64,000 nucleotides of DNA from Aphelocoma coerulescens (Eukaryota; Chordata; Aves; Passeriformes; Corvidae): positions 1,178,001 through 1,242,000 of the forward strand of contig NW_027184063.1 in the NCBI RefSeq assembly GCF_041296385.1. The letters run 5' to 3'. The translations under genes were made by a program, and so were the position numbers. Positions 22,156 to 33,829 of the stretch are shown piece after piece (the first letter of the stretch is position 1; each line of letters begins with the position of its first letter). Under the pieces are notes generated by a model that saw nothing but the letters and a program-made list of their open reading frames with translations, had not been told where the DNA came from and did not search any database.

Positions 22156-22547
22156 GGCTCCACCAACCGAGCAGGGCCTGCCCAATCCAAACCCCTGCAT
22201 ATAGTAGGGACACGGTCCCAGCAGTGCATGTCAGGGGACTCTTGGGAAAAACTGTTTGGATTACTTCTGCATCGAGTCCAGACAAACCCATCCGTGGGGT
22301 TGTCTTTGCTCAGGGGCCAGGTTGTACATGGTGAATAATGCAGAAGGATGGAGAAACACGTTGCGTACTGCAGGGAGATTTGATGGTGGGTGAGAACCGC
22401 TTGTAATGTTGGAATGCCTGTACATGTTTGTTGAGTGTCACTGCCACTGTTTGTATATAGCTGTATAAATATGGATAAATATGTGTGTTTTGAGTTGAAA
22501 TGTATTAATTTGGGCATTGAGCAGACAGTATGGAATAAGGGGTGGAA

Positions 22548-23577
22548 TGTCCTGGGATGATGTTGTGAAGCCGCTTTATTCCTTAACCGTCTGCTCAATG
22601 CCCAAGGAGGCTGCATCTTTAAGATGGACCCCAGGGGCAGAGCCAGAGCCACAGGACCGAGTGGGGGTCGGTTGAATGGTGGGGGCCCAATGGTTCAGGG
22701 GCTTGGGGGTCTCGGCGGGGCCTGGGAGGGAGTGCGCTGGGAGCGCTGTGTGGCTCCTTGGGGTTTTGTTCTGGTTAGCTGGAAAAAGGTTCAGTTGGAG
22801 ATTCCCTCCCCCTTGCCTCACTGCCTCCCTTCCCTTTCCTCTGGTCCGGGAAGCCTGCGGGGTGGCCCCAGCAGGCTCGAGGGATGGCCCCAGCTGGTCC
22901 GAGCCTCTGTGTCTGTTCCTTCTCTGGGCATTTGCTGTATTTTGAGGTTTGTTTTTTCCTGTTCTACCCTGTTTCCTTTTGTGTTAATAAACTGTTTGGG
23001 GTTTTTCCCACTGTCACTTGCTGTGAACAATTGGTCTCATTGGTGGAGGAAAAGGGAAGGGCCTTTTGCCTTTGGAGGAGACGCTCATTCTGGAGCACTT
23101 CTGATGCCTTAAGAGGCCTCCTAGAAACAGAGACTAGAAGGGAGTAAGGGAATAAAAGTAGGTATTTATTTGAAAGGCCTTCAAAGGTACCCCCTGGGGA
23201 GCCAGAGGCTAGTGCCAAGTTGGACCCCAAGATGGATGACAGCTCACAAGTTCTTCACACTTTTATAGGTTTGGTTCATTTACATAGCAGGCTTAATTCT
23301 CCAATTAAAGCTTCAGTTTAATGACGGCATTTTCCCTCTGCTTCCTCCCCTTAGAGGCTCTTTGGGTGATACTTTTTGGGCCTAGGATGGTCTGGGTGTC
23401 CTTGAAGAACAGGCCCAGAGAGGCTTTGTTATGTCTACCTAGCACGAGAGAGCAGAAATGAACAGGATACAAGAAACTTCCGAGTTACACACTAAGCAGT
23501 ACAGAATTTGAAAAATAGAGAAGTTAAAACCTAAGGCATCACTTCCTCCTAAAATTTTGTCTCAAAAAACTGAGAGA
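22548..23577 (+). repeat. 3' LTR of ERV-L-like provirus, interrupted
   Basis: It starts TGTCCTGGGATGATG just after a polypurine tract and carries GTTAATAAACTG. It is interrupted at 23101 by a solo LTR and resumes at 23542 (CTTCCTCCTAAAATTTTGTC). It is much more diverged from the 5' LTR than expected for a young element. Confidence 0.8.
23102..23541 (-). mobile_element. Solo LTR with 10-bp perfect terminal inverted repeats
   Basis: The 440-bp element starts TGATGCCTTA and ends TAAGGCATCA, exact inverted repeats. The flanks share CTTC (4-bp duplication). An AATAAATACC on the minus strand (about 23160) suggests minus orientation. It sits inside the 3' LTR of the ERV-L-like provirus. Confidence 0.85.
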
Positions 23578-25680
23578 CTGGTCAAGGAGCAACCTGTGTC
23601 TTTCTAGGACAGGAATGTTCACTTCTACCAGTGATGGGTTTGAAGTCCAACAATCAGGAATCACCTCGATAGAAAGAGCAGTAGAAGAGCGACAGGAAGA
23701 AGAAAATTCTTCTTGGTGTCATTGGCTTCATGGCTGCCAAATTGGAGGCTGCTGGGCAATGCATTTGTGGCAGTCACTGTAATCACTGCAGTGTGAGCAC
23801 TTGGTGTGTTATGATTCCATGTGAGAGCTCTTGTGACACTTTGTGCTGGGAAATGGAGCACTGAGACTTGTCTAAAAAGACACACAGTCTCAAGAAAAAA
23901 GGTGGATATGAATATAATAACAGAGAATAGCGACTAATTAGGCATGTTTTAAAAAGAATGTGAATTATAGCTCTGGGTAAAGAACTTGAAGAGAACTTAA
24001 TTGAAGAACAAGAGGCGATGCTGTACTAGTTGGAAAACAAACTAGTGGGAGACACCAAGTCAGAATAACAATAGGAAAACAAAAATAAAGGCAGAAAACA
24101 CTGGTTCAGACTGACAGAGTCAAGATACAACCTGAGTCCCTGTTAATCAGGGTGGTGGCAGCAGTCTGGTAGAATGGTGGCTGCAGTCCTCTGAAGTGGT
24201 GATGCTGTAGAAAAAAGGGGTCTGCTCTTCCTCAGGTCCAGTGGTGGCTGAGTAGCTCCTGTCCTCTGGAAATCCAGTGGAAGGGTAGTTTCTGGTGTTC
24301 AGAATCTCAGATTATATCCAGGATGGAATGCTTGGTTCCTCCCTCTGGGTGGAGCATCTCACAATGGGGTAATGAGTCATGAGGCCAAGTGTTGATTAGG
24401 CTCATTAACAGAAGATAGTCTGGAGGGAGTTATCTCTGAGTCATGGGGCAGGACAATGATGGGCCATTAACAGCAAGATAGTCTGGGGGGAGGAGGCAAG
24501 GAAACACTGCCCCACCTGGTTTCAACAGCTCATGAGGATGGTAATAGAACACACTGCAACCCAGGACAGATGCCTTTATGCCTAATACTTAAATCGAAGG
24601 TTCTATTATCGAAAGAATTGGTATGCAGGTTGTAATTCATCTGTAGGTCCAAGCACTGATTAAAGCAGCAAGGCCTGAACAACAGGCCCTGAGTCAAAGT
24701 TGACCTCTAGATGAACCTTCCAACCAAAAGTTATCTTTGTATCTGCTCATTCATGAAGCATTATGAGCAATATGATCTCTCTATGTGTTCATTGGTGAAA
24801 GGTGGATTTACCTTTCTGTGTTTGAAAACCAGACAAGACCCCATCTGGCCTTGTTTGGGGGTGAAGGATCAAAGTCAACTCCCTTGCTCCTCCTTGAGCC
24901 CTGGCCAGGCTTTGGGAGAAGCCAAAGAGAAGACTGAAACCAGATGTTCCCACACTTGAAGTGATGTCAGCTTGTTTGTTTGACAGTGTAAAAGCTGGGC
25001 CCTCTCACAGCGAGGGTGGAGCCTCGTTGCCTGCAAAGGTGGAGGCACTGCAGGAATTCCCAGTGTGCAGGAGTGGCTCTGCAGTCCTTGGCTGGGACAG
25101 TTTCCCCCAGCTGATGGGTGGGTCTGGCTGATGGTAAAGTCTGAGGGTTACAGGGGATGGAGCTTGGTTAATCACTGCAGGCAATCTTTGGCAGTGATGA
25201 TTGGGGGCATTGCTGAGCTTAACCTTTTGTAATTCTTTGCTAATGATTGTGTGCTTTGCTAAGCTTCCCTTTTTGTAATTCTTTACAGTTTTGCATTATA
25301 TAAATTACACAATTCCATCAGTTGGTGTCTGTGTCTGGTGCTGACTCTGCCCACTGGCAAAACAGGGCCCCGTCCTGCCTAAGAGTTACCTGGGAAAACA
25401 CAAACCCTCACTCCAAATGTCCCCCCTTCCTCCTTGTTCCCCCCACTTATACACTGGCCATGATGTCCTGCGGTCTGGGATATCCCTGGGGTCAGTTGGG
25501 GTCACCTGTCCTGGCTGTGACCCCTGCCAAGCTCCCCCGCACCCCCAGCCCCTCCCCAGCATGGCCGGACGAGGGGCAGGAAAGGCCTTGGCTCTGTGCA
25601 GGCTCAGCAAGAACAAAACCATCTCCGTGTGATCAACGCTGTGCTCAGCGCAGACCCAAACACAGCCCCACAGAAAGGCC
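23578..25680. other. AT-richer intergenic sequence, LTR-like remnants
   Basis: No gene was found. About 24120-24540 has LTR-like paired motifs (AGATAGTCTGG occurring twice, at about 24410 and 24475). About 25200-25310 repeats TTTTGTAATTCTTT twice and ends in a TATAAA-like stretch. The few ORFs are short and not family-like. Confidence 0.5.
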
Positions 25681-25689
25681 TGGCAAGGA

Positions 25690-26260
25690 AATTCCCTCTG
25701 CCACAGCCCACAGCAGCACCGTGTGGCAATCCACCATCACCACGGCTCCATGGGCTCCTTTCCATGCCCCCGGCCCTGGCCACGGGACCTTGGGCTGGTG
25801 GCCACGGCAGCCAACTGTGGCACGGGGCTCCGTGCCCATGTCCATGGCAGCAGTGCCCGGCCATGGGCCCTGAGTGCAGGTGACCGTGCCAATCCCCATG
25901 GCAGCAGGGCCAAGCGTTGGTGTCCGTGGCACCAAAGTGAGGAATGGGTCCCTGTGGCTGCTGCCGTGGCACCTGAGGGCATCAGCGAGTGTCACTGCAA
26001 TTGTAGCTGGCACCAGCCCCGGCACCGCTCTGTCCTGAGGGCTGCCATGGCAGCCGAGGGCAGCCACAGGTCTGCGGGCAAGTGGCCACAGACCCTGACT
26101 GCAGAAATAGGCCCTGGATTGGTTTCCAAGGGAATTGGAACTGCTGAGGGTTGCCATGGCATCCAACCCCTGCAGTAGGGGTCAGTGTCCATGGCCACAG
26201 CATTGGTCAGTGTCCATGACCACAGTCCCTTGCAATGGCCCAGTGCAGGTTGGGATGATC
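25690..26260. repeat. CCATGG-rich degenerate repeat
   Basis: A loosely periodic run of GCCATGG, CCACGGCA and TGTCCATGGC words is probably an old minisatellite. Both strands show spurious ORFs because of the repeat. Confidence 0.55.
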
Positions 26261-26799
26261 ATCCACCCTCACAGCTGACCCAGGCCATGCCTGGAGTGGT
26301 CTTGGTGGCACCTTGGGCTTGGCACACTTTGAGGAGGGTGCCTGTTTTCAGTGGGGAAACTTAGGAATTTCAGATTCTTTAAAAAAAAAGAAGAAAACCC
26401 CTCCTTGGCTGAGTGCAGCCAGTTCTCCAAGCAAAGCAGGTCCCAGGTGAGTGAGGAGAGACAGCATGGGCTTGGGGATGTGGAGCAGCGTTGTCCACAC
26501 TGGGTCAGACCTCAAGGCACAGCTTCTGTGACCAGGCCAGACCTCCTGAGGAGAGACCCTGCACCAATAGCAATCACAGAATGCTGCAATCACCTCTTCT
26601 CTAAAGAGAACAGCAATGAAATACACCCCTTAAAACAAGAATACGTATTTATTGGAAGCTCTTTGAAATATTTCTCCACAACTGCAGAAGGAAACTTTCC
26701 TAATGAACTGCACTCGAGCAGAGGGAAATCAAGGCCGAGCCGCGGTTTGTCAGGACTTGCTTGATCCTAATGAGCCCCGTGGTGCATTTGATGCTGAGC

Positions 26800-27720
26800 C
26801 CTGGAACCTCAGGGCCTGAGAGGAGATTGCACAAACCTCTCATAGTGTTGGTATCAAAAGGGAAGCACCAAGTACTTACAAAACAGAAGCACCCTGAAGC
26901 ATTAACGAGCCCCACTGAGTGTTGGTACTGACAAAGGCTCTCCAGGGACTAATTAAAGCAGATAATTGGGGGCCTGGATTGCACAAACCTCTCCTAGAGT
27001 TGGTATCAATAGGGAAGCACCAAGTACTTACCAAACAGAAGCACCCTGATGTTGCAAAATGAATCGACGACTTAGGTGAGGAGAGACATTGCAGGCAACC
27101 CATACGATTGATATATGCAAGCTCCGTTTATTAGCAATACAAAGGCACTTATATAGAGTATTGAATACAAGCTTATCAGTTCTATAATTAGTTGAAACTT
27201 ATAAAAGCACATTCTGACCTCTACATAATTGGGTTAGATAAAAAGACTACATTTGGCAAGCTTCTTATTGTTTATGTTTTGTCTTGAGAGATCAAAGATC
27301 TTCCTCCCTTCTTAGGGATAGTCCATCTTATCAGCACAGCTGCACCTCTCAAAAACTCCCTTCTGGTTCCCAGGTTGGTTTCTCACACAGGGATTTGTCT
27401 CATGTAGAATTTTTCTCACACAGGCCTTTTTACTTGTACAGTTGGATTATTGATCCAATCATTCTATCAATGAGCCATGTCCGTGCTCCTCTAACCATTC
27501 TCCAATAACCTGAAGCAATAATGAGCCCCACTGAGTGTTGTTACTGACAAAGGCTCTCCAGGGACTAATTAAAGCAGATAATTGGGGGCCTTGATTGCAC
27601 AAAGCTCTCAGACATTCCAAGGCAAAAGCCAAAGCCACAGTCCTTTGGAAAACCTGCAAACCCTGGGAGCATTCAGGAGCCCCCCAGGGCCATTCCTGAC
27701 CAAGGCTCCCCAGGGACTCC
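26800..27720. repeat. About 153-bp tandem repeat, interrupted by a solo LTR
   Basis: The phrase GATTGCACAAACCTCTC with GTTGGTATCAA recurs at about 26828 and 26980, and a third, changed copy (GATTGCACAAAGCTCTC) is at about 27593. Between copies lie CCCCACTGAGTGTTG and GACAAAGGCTCTCCAGGGAC. A more diverged copy reaches 27720. Confidence 0.75.
27050..27508 (-). mobile_element. Solo LTR inside the 153-bp repeat
   Basis: Sequence absent from the neighbouring repeat units is flanked by CCTGA on both sides (27045-27049 and 27509-27513). The minus strand has TATATAAGTG (about 27150) and AATAAACGGA (about 27125). It begins TGTTGC but ends AATAA rather than CA, so the right edge may be off by a few bases. 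Confidence 0.65.
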
Positions 27721-28099
27721 TTCCAGCAGATCCCTGAGGCCACTGGGATGTGGGGGGGATGCTGAGGGCAGGACAAGGGGCTGACAGTGCCCAGCCTTGC
27801 TGGGGCTGTGCCCAGGAGGCCCCGGTGCCTCAGGACAAGGTGTCTCCTCACAGCCCTTGGTGGCCCAGATGCTGCTGTGCCCCAGGGTACCAAGACTTGG
27901 CTTCTCTTTGTCCACTCCTGTCCTCCCTGCCTCCAGTTCTCTGCTCTGACTGCAGCCTGGGGACACTTTCTCAGTCGTGTCCCTCACTGGGACCCATTAA
28001 CAGTGTCAGGAACTTTGGAGTTTGAATCTGACTCAGAATTCTTGAGAGGTTTTTGCCAGTCCCTGTCAGGGACTGATGTTCAGGGCCTCAGCACCAAGC

Positions 28100-28865
28100 C
28101 CTGAGAAGGTCATTACAGTCCTTGTGCTGTATCTGTGCTGCTGAGCTGGGCCGGGCTCCTGGCACACAGGCAGCACTTGGCAAGCGGCAGCGCTGCAGAG
28201 AGACAGCTCTGGCCAGGAGCAGCTCCTGGGCACAGCCCAGCAGGGCTGGGGCACTGCCTGCAGCCAGCCCAGGCACAGCACAGAGGCTCACAGGGCTTCA
28301 ACTCAGCCGGGGCTGGGAGCACAGAGCAGAGCTCACTGAGGGCTCACCAGAGCAGAAATCCTCAGAGAGTTTGAAACAGTCATCGTCTGGCTGTGGGAAG
28401 AGAAGCTGCAGCACCTGGAGGCATCTCCTGAAGCTGGCCCATCCCACAGCTTTTCAGAGCTTTGCAGAGCACTCCCAGAGTTGCTGCAGTCTGGGGGATG
28501 TGGCCCTAGGGCAGGGCTGGGTTTCCGTGCTGCAGCACCCGAGGCCCAGCACAAGGCAGCTCATGTTGCCAGGCTCTGCTGCAGGGCTGAGCAGCCGGGG
28601 CTGCAGCCAGGGGTGGCCAGGGCTGTCCTGCAGAGCAGGGTCCTGCAGCCCAGGGCGCTGTGCTGGGGCAGGGACTCTGCTGCCTGCCAGGGGCAGCTCT
28701 CAGCCGGCCCGGGGAGCTGCTGCCAGCGCTGGGGGAGGAGCAGTGGGGGGAAGGAGTGACCCTGAGCAGGGCAGGTGCTGCTGCTGAGAGCTGCTGGCTT
28801 TGGCAGGGCTGCTCCCAGCTCCAGACCAGCCTGGGCACAGCTCCGGAGGCACTTCCCAAAAGAAG
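28100..28865 (+). promoter_or_regulatory. OR-2 upstream region with possible 5' UTR exon
   Basis: GC-rich, CAG-rich sequence ends in CCCAAAAGAAG followed by GTAAGCC, a strong splice donor at 28866. A matching acceptor (CTCCATGAACAG) lies at 29690, just before the OR start. Copy C preserves both (donor after 51421). This fits the usual OR structure of a non-coding leader exon spliced to a single coding exon; it is an inference. Confidence 0.5.
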
Positions 28866-29712
28866 GTAAGCCAGGGATTGCTGTCAAGATCAGGAGCGTT
28901 CCTGAACCTGTTTGGATTTCCTGCTTGGAGCAGGTTGGGAAGGTTGCGGGATGAGAGAAGCAGAACAGGAGTTGTAATTCCAGAATGACAGAACATTCTG
29001 AGTCTCTGCTATTGTCCTTGTTATTGTTATTATTATTACTCCGCTCACATTGTCACTGTTAATCTGGTGCTCTCAGGTGGGCTCTGGGATCTGCAGCAGC
29101 TGAGTCAGGCTCTGCCCTTGGGATTCCTGCCAGACAGGGCTGTCCATGGGAATGGGATGTCCAAGCTTCCCTGTGCCATGTTGGGCTGTGGGCAAAGCAG
29201 TCCATGGGAAAGGGGAATGAGCTGAGCCTCCCTCCCTGAGATACCATCGTGGGTACACCCATGGCTCTCCTCGCTGTGTCCTTCCAAGAACCTCAGAGAA
29301 GCAGGAATGATGTGTGGGTAGGAAAACCTTTCCTAAAACTCACTCCTGCCATCCCTGTCCTGTGGAACTGAGAGTAAAACTGCTACCAAGCCTTTCTAGG
29401 AGGGAGTCCACTGACAAATCCTGACTCTCCAGCCTTGTCCCTCTGCCACACGGCCACAAACCCAGGGCAGCGAGGCAGCAATGGCTCCTCGACAGCCCCC
29501 ACGCACAGGCCTGGCTGCTCCTGGCACACTCAGACAGCACAAGTGGAGCTCAGGCAGGCAACTGGGTGAAGGTTTTCCCAGAGCAGGTACAAGGGTGGGG
29601 CAGTCCCAGCGGCACAGTCTGCAGGGAATGGCACAGGTTTGGCTCCAAGCAGCCTGTCCTGACTTGTCACTGTCCTTTCTCCATGAACAGGTGCCCATGG
29701 CCAGACACAGCA
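28866..29712. other. Putative OR-2 5' intron
   Basis: No gene was found. It contains a TTATTGTTATTATTATTACT run (about 29020). Compared with copy C it lacks about 410 bp (C 51842-52246). Confidence 0.5.
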
Positions 29713-30639
29713 ATGTCCAACAGCAGCTCCATCAGCCACTTCCTCCTGCTGCCATTGGCAGACACGCGGCAGCTGCAGCTCCTGCACTTCTGCCTCTTCC
29801 TGGGCATCTCCCTGGCTGCCCTCCTGGCCAACGGCCTCATCATCAGCGCCGGAGCCTGCGGCCAGCACCTGCACAGCCCCATGTTCTTCTTCCTGCTCAA
29901 CCTGGCCCTCACCGACCTGGGCTCCATCTGCACCACTGTCCCCAAAGCCATGCACAATTCCCTCTGGGGCACCAGGCACATCTCCTACACAGGATGTGCT
30001 GCTCAGGTGTTTCTGATTGTCTTCTTCCTTGGAACACAGGATTTCCTCCTCACCCTCATGTGCTACGACCGCTATGTGTCCATCTGCAAAGCCCTGCACT
30101 ACGGGACCCTCCTGGGCAGCAGAGCTTGTGCCCACATGGCAGCAGCTGCCTGGGCCAGTGGCTTTCTCACTGCTCTGCTGCACACGGCCAATACATTTTC
30201 TCTGCCCCTGTGCCAGGACAACGCCCTGGGCCAGTTCTTCTGTGAAATCCCACACATCCTCACGCTCTCCTGCTCCGACACATACCTGTGGGAATTTGGG
30301 CTTCTTGCTTTTAGTACTTCTCCTTTTTTGGGTTGTTTTGTGTTCATGCTTTTCTCCTATGTGCAGTTCTTCAGGGCCGTGCTGAGGATCCCCTCTGAGC
30401 AGGGCTGCCACAAAGCCTTTTGCATGTGCCTCCCTCACCTGGCCTCTCTGTTTCTCAGCACTGGCACATTTGCTCACCTGAAGCCCCCGTCCATCTCGTC
30501 CCCATCCCTGGATGTGGTGGTGTCAGTTCTGAACTCGGTGGTGCCTCCAGCCCTGAACCCCCTCATCTACAGCCTGAGGAACCAGGAGCTCAAGGATGCC
30601 CTGAGGAAAATGATGACTGTATCTTTTCAGAAGCAATAA
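29713..30639 (+). CDS. Olfactory receptor, family 14-like (OR-2)
   Basis: This is an intact 308-codon odorant GPCR of the plasma membrane. MSNSSS gives an N-terminal glycosylation site. TM1 has LLANGLII, TM2 starts HSPMFFFLL (about 55-62), extracellular Cys95 is present, the TM3/loop motif is MCYDRYVSIC (116-125), TM6 has KAFCMC, and TM7 has PALNPLIYSLRN. The start at 29713 fits the family; an in-frame ATG at 29683 would lie across the proposed acceptor. Against copies A and C it lacks two valines in TM6 (HLASLF against HLAVVSLF), a 6-bp in-frame deletion that may affect folding. The TAA overlaps an AATAAA. It belongs to the expanded avian OR14 clade, by motif recognition. Confidence 0.92.
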   Translation: MSNSSSISHFLLLPLADTRQLQLLHFCLFLGISLAALLANGLIISAGACGQHLHSPMFFFLLNLALTDLGSICTTVPKAMHNSLWGTRHISYTGCAAQVFLIVFFLGTQDFLLTLMCYDRYVSICKALHYGTLLGSRACAHMAAAAWASGFLTALLHTANTFSLPLCQDNALGQFFCEIPHILTLSCSDTYLWEFGLLAFSTSPFLGCFVFMLFSYVQFFRAVLRIPSEQGCHKAFCMCLPHLASLFLSTGTFAHLKPPSISSPSLDVVVSVLNSVVPPALNPLIYSLRNQELKDALRKMMTVSFQKQ

Positions 30640-31029
30640 ACTCTCTCTTTTCTGCTCCAGAACCTTCAGAATGTAACTCTTTACAATCTCAGCTTTTTTT
30701 TTCCTATTTGTCCATTTTTTCATTGGTGCCTTTTTTTCTTCTTTTTCTAGTGTTATGCTGTTTTTTATAAAATCCTGTAGTACTGCTCTTAGCATTTCTA
30801 CATGAACGTCTGCCTTTCTTTGGAAACACAAAGACTTTCAGGAGGCTTCTTCCCTGTGCATTTGAATCAAAAGGAGTGTCTGCCCTGACTTGTGTGTCCA
30901 AGGTTTGTTCCTCAGGCCTTCTCTGGCTCTGCAGGGGCAGTGCCTGTGGGCACAGCTGGAGGGAAGAGACTCCCAGCACAGCAGCACAGCCAGGGACAAT
31001 GGCCCAGCCTCTTCCCACCTCTGCTCTTC

Positions 31030-32275
31030 CCAGCCCATGGAGCCCAGAGTCAATTTTGACAAAGTGGGGCCACTTCAGACAGAGGTGGTGTGGAAACAGT
31101 GCCACCACTCCTGGAACCCAGTGTCCATTGTGACACAGTGGGGTTTCATGGAACCCAGAACATCTTTGTGATGCAATGGAATCTCATGGAATCAAGGGCA
31201 GTTGTTATAGAGAGGGGCCTCATGGAACACAGTGGCCACAGAAACATTGCCAGGCCTAGTAGAAAGAAGGCGCCATTGTGGCACAGCAAGGCTTCATGGG
31301 ACCTAGGAGAGCACAGGGTCACAATGGAGTCTCATGGAACCAGTGGTCAATTGTGACATGGCAGGGTCTCATGGAACCCAGATTCCACCGGGACATTGCC
31401 AAGGCTGGTGCAATCAAGGGTCCACTGTGACACAGAAAGGCCCCGTGGCACCCAGGAGACCAGTGTGGGGCAATGGATTCTCATGCAACCAAGGCGCCAT
31501 TGGAACAAAGCCGGGCCTGAGGGCCAGCCAGTGCCACTGGGACATCTCCAGCCTTTGAGGAAGCAAGTGTCCATGGTGACACAGCACAGCCTGATGAATC
31601 ACAGGAGAGCACAGTGACGCCATGGAATCTTGGGGAACCAAGTGTCCATTGTAAAGACAGTGGGGCCTCAATGAAGCCAGGAGACCATTGTGATGCAATA
31701 GAACCTCCGGGAAGCAAGTCTCAGTTGTTCCAAAGAGGGGCTGCATGGAAACCAGGGGAGCGTTGGAACACCGTGGAAACCGATGGAAGCAAATGTCCAC
31801 TGTTTGATGTTGTGGCCTCACAGAGCACTGGAAGCCATTGACACACAATGGAAAAACATGGAACTACGGCTCCCTAGTGGCAGAGGAGGGCCTCATGGAA
31901 CCAAGGAGACTTCTGTGATGCAATGGAATCTCAAGGAACCAAGGGTCAATTGTCAACACATCAGCCTCTCCTGAAACTAAGGAGAACATTGTGATGCAGT
32001 GAAATCTCATGGAACCATGTGTCAATTATGAACACAGCAGCGCCTCATGGAAGCCAGGTGCAACTGGAACCGTGCCATGGCTCATGGATGGAAGGGGCTA
32101 TTGTGACACAGTGGGGCCTCTTGGAACCCAGGAAACCATTGGGGGCAATGGAATCTCATGGAACCACGGCTCTGTTGTGACACAGTGGGGCCTCTTGGAA
32201 CCCAGGAGAACATTGTCACACAGAGATATCTCATGGAACTAAGTGTAAACTCTCAGCACAGCAGGATGTCACAGT
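31030..32275. repeat. Large 37-bp minisatellite array (copy B)
   Basis: About 33 units of TCATGGAACC(A/C)AG with CATTGTGA(C/T)(A/G)CAGTGGGGCC are spaced about 37 bp, often pairing into 75 bp. Copies A and C have only a short stub at this position. There GGCGCC continues directly into TGGGGAGGGC, whereas in B the array follows GGCGCC. Confidence 0.9.
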
Positions 32276-32595
32276 CCAATCTTGAAAGGAATTAGAAATG
32301 CCTCTGTCCAAATTAAGGTGCAAACAAGACCAAGACCAAAGTCAATAGTACGGGCTTTATTTAATAGCAAATATGAGAGAGAGAGAGAAGAGAAAGAGAT
32401 AGAAAAGAGGTTGGGGGGCAGAAAGAGCATGAGAGAGACAGATGAAAGAAAATACACCACTCCATGCATCCCACTGGGATCCCAATGATGCTCTCCAGCT
32501 GGTCTTTTTGGTGGTAAGAGTCCCCCTAAAAGCACAGAATCCAATGGATTAATATATGCTCAGGGCAGGTGGGAATACCCAGGTACCTCCCCTGG
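32276..32595 (-). mobile_element. LTR-like fragment at end of B array
   Basis: Sequence unlike the minisatellite has minus-strand TATATTAAT (about 32550) and AATAAAGCCC (about 32355), plus a GAGAGA purine tract. It is missing from copies A and C. Ends were not defined. Confidence 0.45.
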
Positions 32596-33829
32596 GGGAG
32601 GGCACTTGGACACTGTCTCTTGCAGCAGACTCTGGGTCTGCTGCATCACTTTGCATCATGTGCAGTCCTGTGGAGAAAAGCCTCAGGAATAAGTTTTGGG
32701 AGCACTTTGGGAGGTCTTTGATGGATTATGACACCCCCTCAGCTGCCTCTCATGTGAATATCCCGTGGATATGGCCTTTCCAGTGTTGGAGGTTTCCCAG
32801 CTGGGCCAGTTTGTGTAAGGGAGGATGGGTGTTCAGTACCTCTGACCAGAGGTAGCACCACAGACCTGAAACCTCCTTGTCCCCCTCAGTGGCAGGGGAG
32901 TCTGTGTAAACCTGTGTAGGCCCTCTGTGGACTGTGGTCTCCTCCACCCCAAACCCAGCCAGCCATGAAACTTTGTCAGGAAGGGCTTTTTGCCCATTAT
33001 GCCTGAACTGTATAAAGGAGCTGCCACCACCCAAACACCCCCTGTCCCTGAATGTGCCTCCTGAGGGGAACTTTGAGCTGCAAGTTGAGCTAAGGAACCT
33101 TGAGATCAGGGAAAGGGGGAATCTTAGCCAGGGATCTCAGGTCTAGGGAGAAGGAAACAAGGCTGAGGGAGGAGAATGAATCCACCAGAAAGCCAAGGCC
33201 AGAGCTGTCCTGAAAATCAGCCCTGGCTGGGGGAGGCCCCAGCCCCCAGACCCATTTGCTGAGGCCAGGTTTGCACCCCCATCCCCCAACCAAGGGGGCA
33301 GGAGGAGAGTTTGGGGGTGTGGGGTAACCCCAGCCCAGGCGGAGTGAACACCACCCCCCTTACCCAGACTGGCTCAGGTGTGAAACCCCCACCCCGGGAA
33401 GGCCACACACACAGGGGACAGTGTCACACTCGCCCCTCCCCAGGGGAGGTCTCTGTCCCTGTCACTCCCTTGCTCTCCCCCATCTTCTCTTTCACAGGCT
33501 GGGCCCTTTGCCAAATATGAGAATCATTTTTCTCTTCATCCCTGTCACCTCTGTGACAGCTACACAGAGTTTATCCTTCCTTTAAATCATCTGTATTGGG
33601 CCAAACTTTCACTTTTCTTTTACAGGAACCTGCCAGTAGCTGAGCTGGAGTTGTGCGGGAACCACTGGACCTTTGAATTGCCACCATAACTGCTTGTGCT
33701 GTCGGTTCATTCATGGTTGGGGTTTGTCTGCGTTTTCATCACAAGTGACTTGTGGGAAGAGCAAACATTCCTCCAAGCATTTTAGGTAGAGTTAAGTTTG
33801 ATTTCTGCCAAGTTTATTTTGTCCGGTGC
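32596..33829. other. Fused flank blocks in copy B, no gene
   Basis: The block matches A 1120-1490 up to about 32965, then jumps to the equivalent of A 6778. About 5.3 kb of A (gag fragment, arrays, unrecognised block) is therefore absent here. No gene seen. Confidence 0.65.

Larger units (their letters stand above)
15072..23577 (+). mobile_element. ERV-L-like provirus, decayed, with nested insertions
   Basis: This is a class III-type endogenous retrovirus with order LTR-gag-pro-pol-LTR and no env. The 5' LTR begins TGTCCTGGGG and the 3' LTR begins TGTCCTGGGA. The reading frames are interrupted by stops and three later LTR-type insertions (about 17968-19130, 21536-21828, 23102-23541). Partial copies of the same provirus lie at 38801-43473 and, inverted, 43476-44169. 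Since all three begin at the identical MHC exon base, the insertion predates the segmental duplication. Right edge about 23577 is approximate. Confidence 0.85.

Noticed and set aside
25604..26178. Overlapping ORFs on both strands
   Set aside because: Produced by the CCATGG-rich repeat; no conserved protein features.
28122..28787. 221-codon ORF upstream of OR-2
   Set aside because: CAG/GCC-rich low-complexity sequence; only the 3' part is shared with copy C and there the frame differs.
29530..30477. 315-codon minus-strand ORF opposite OR-2 (also 52486-53421)
   Set aside because: Shadow of the OR coding strand; no family resemblance.
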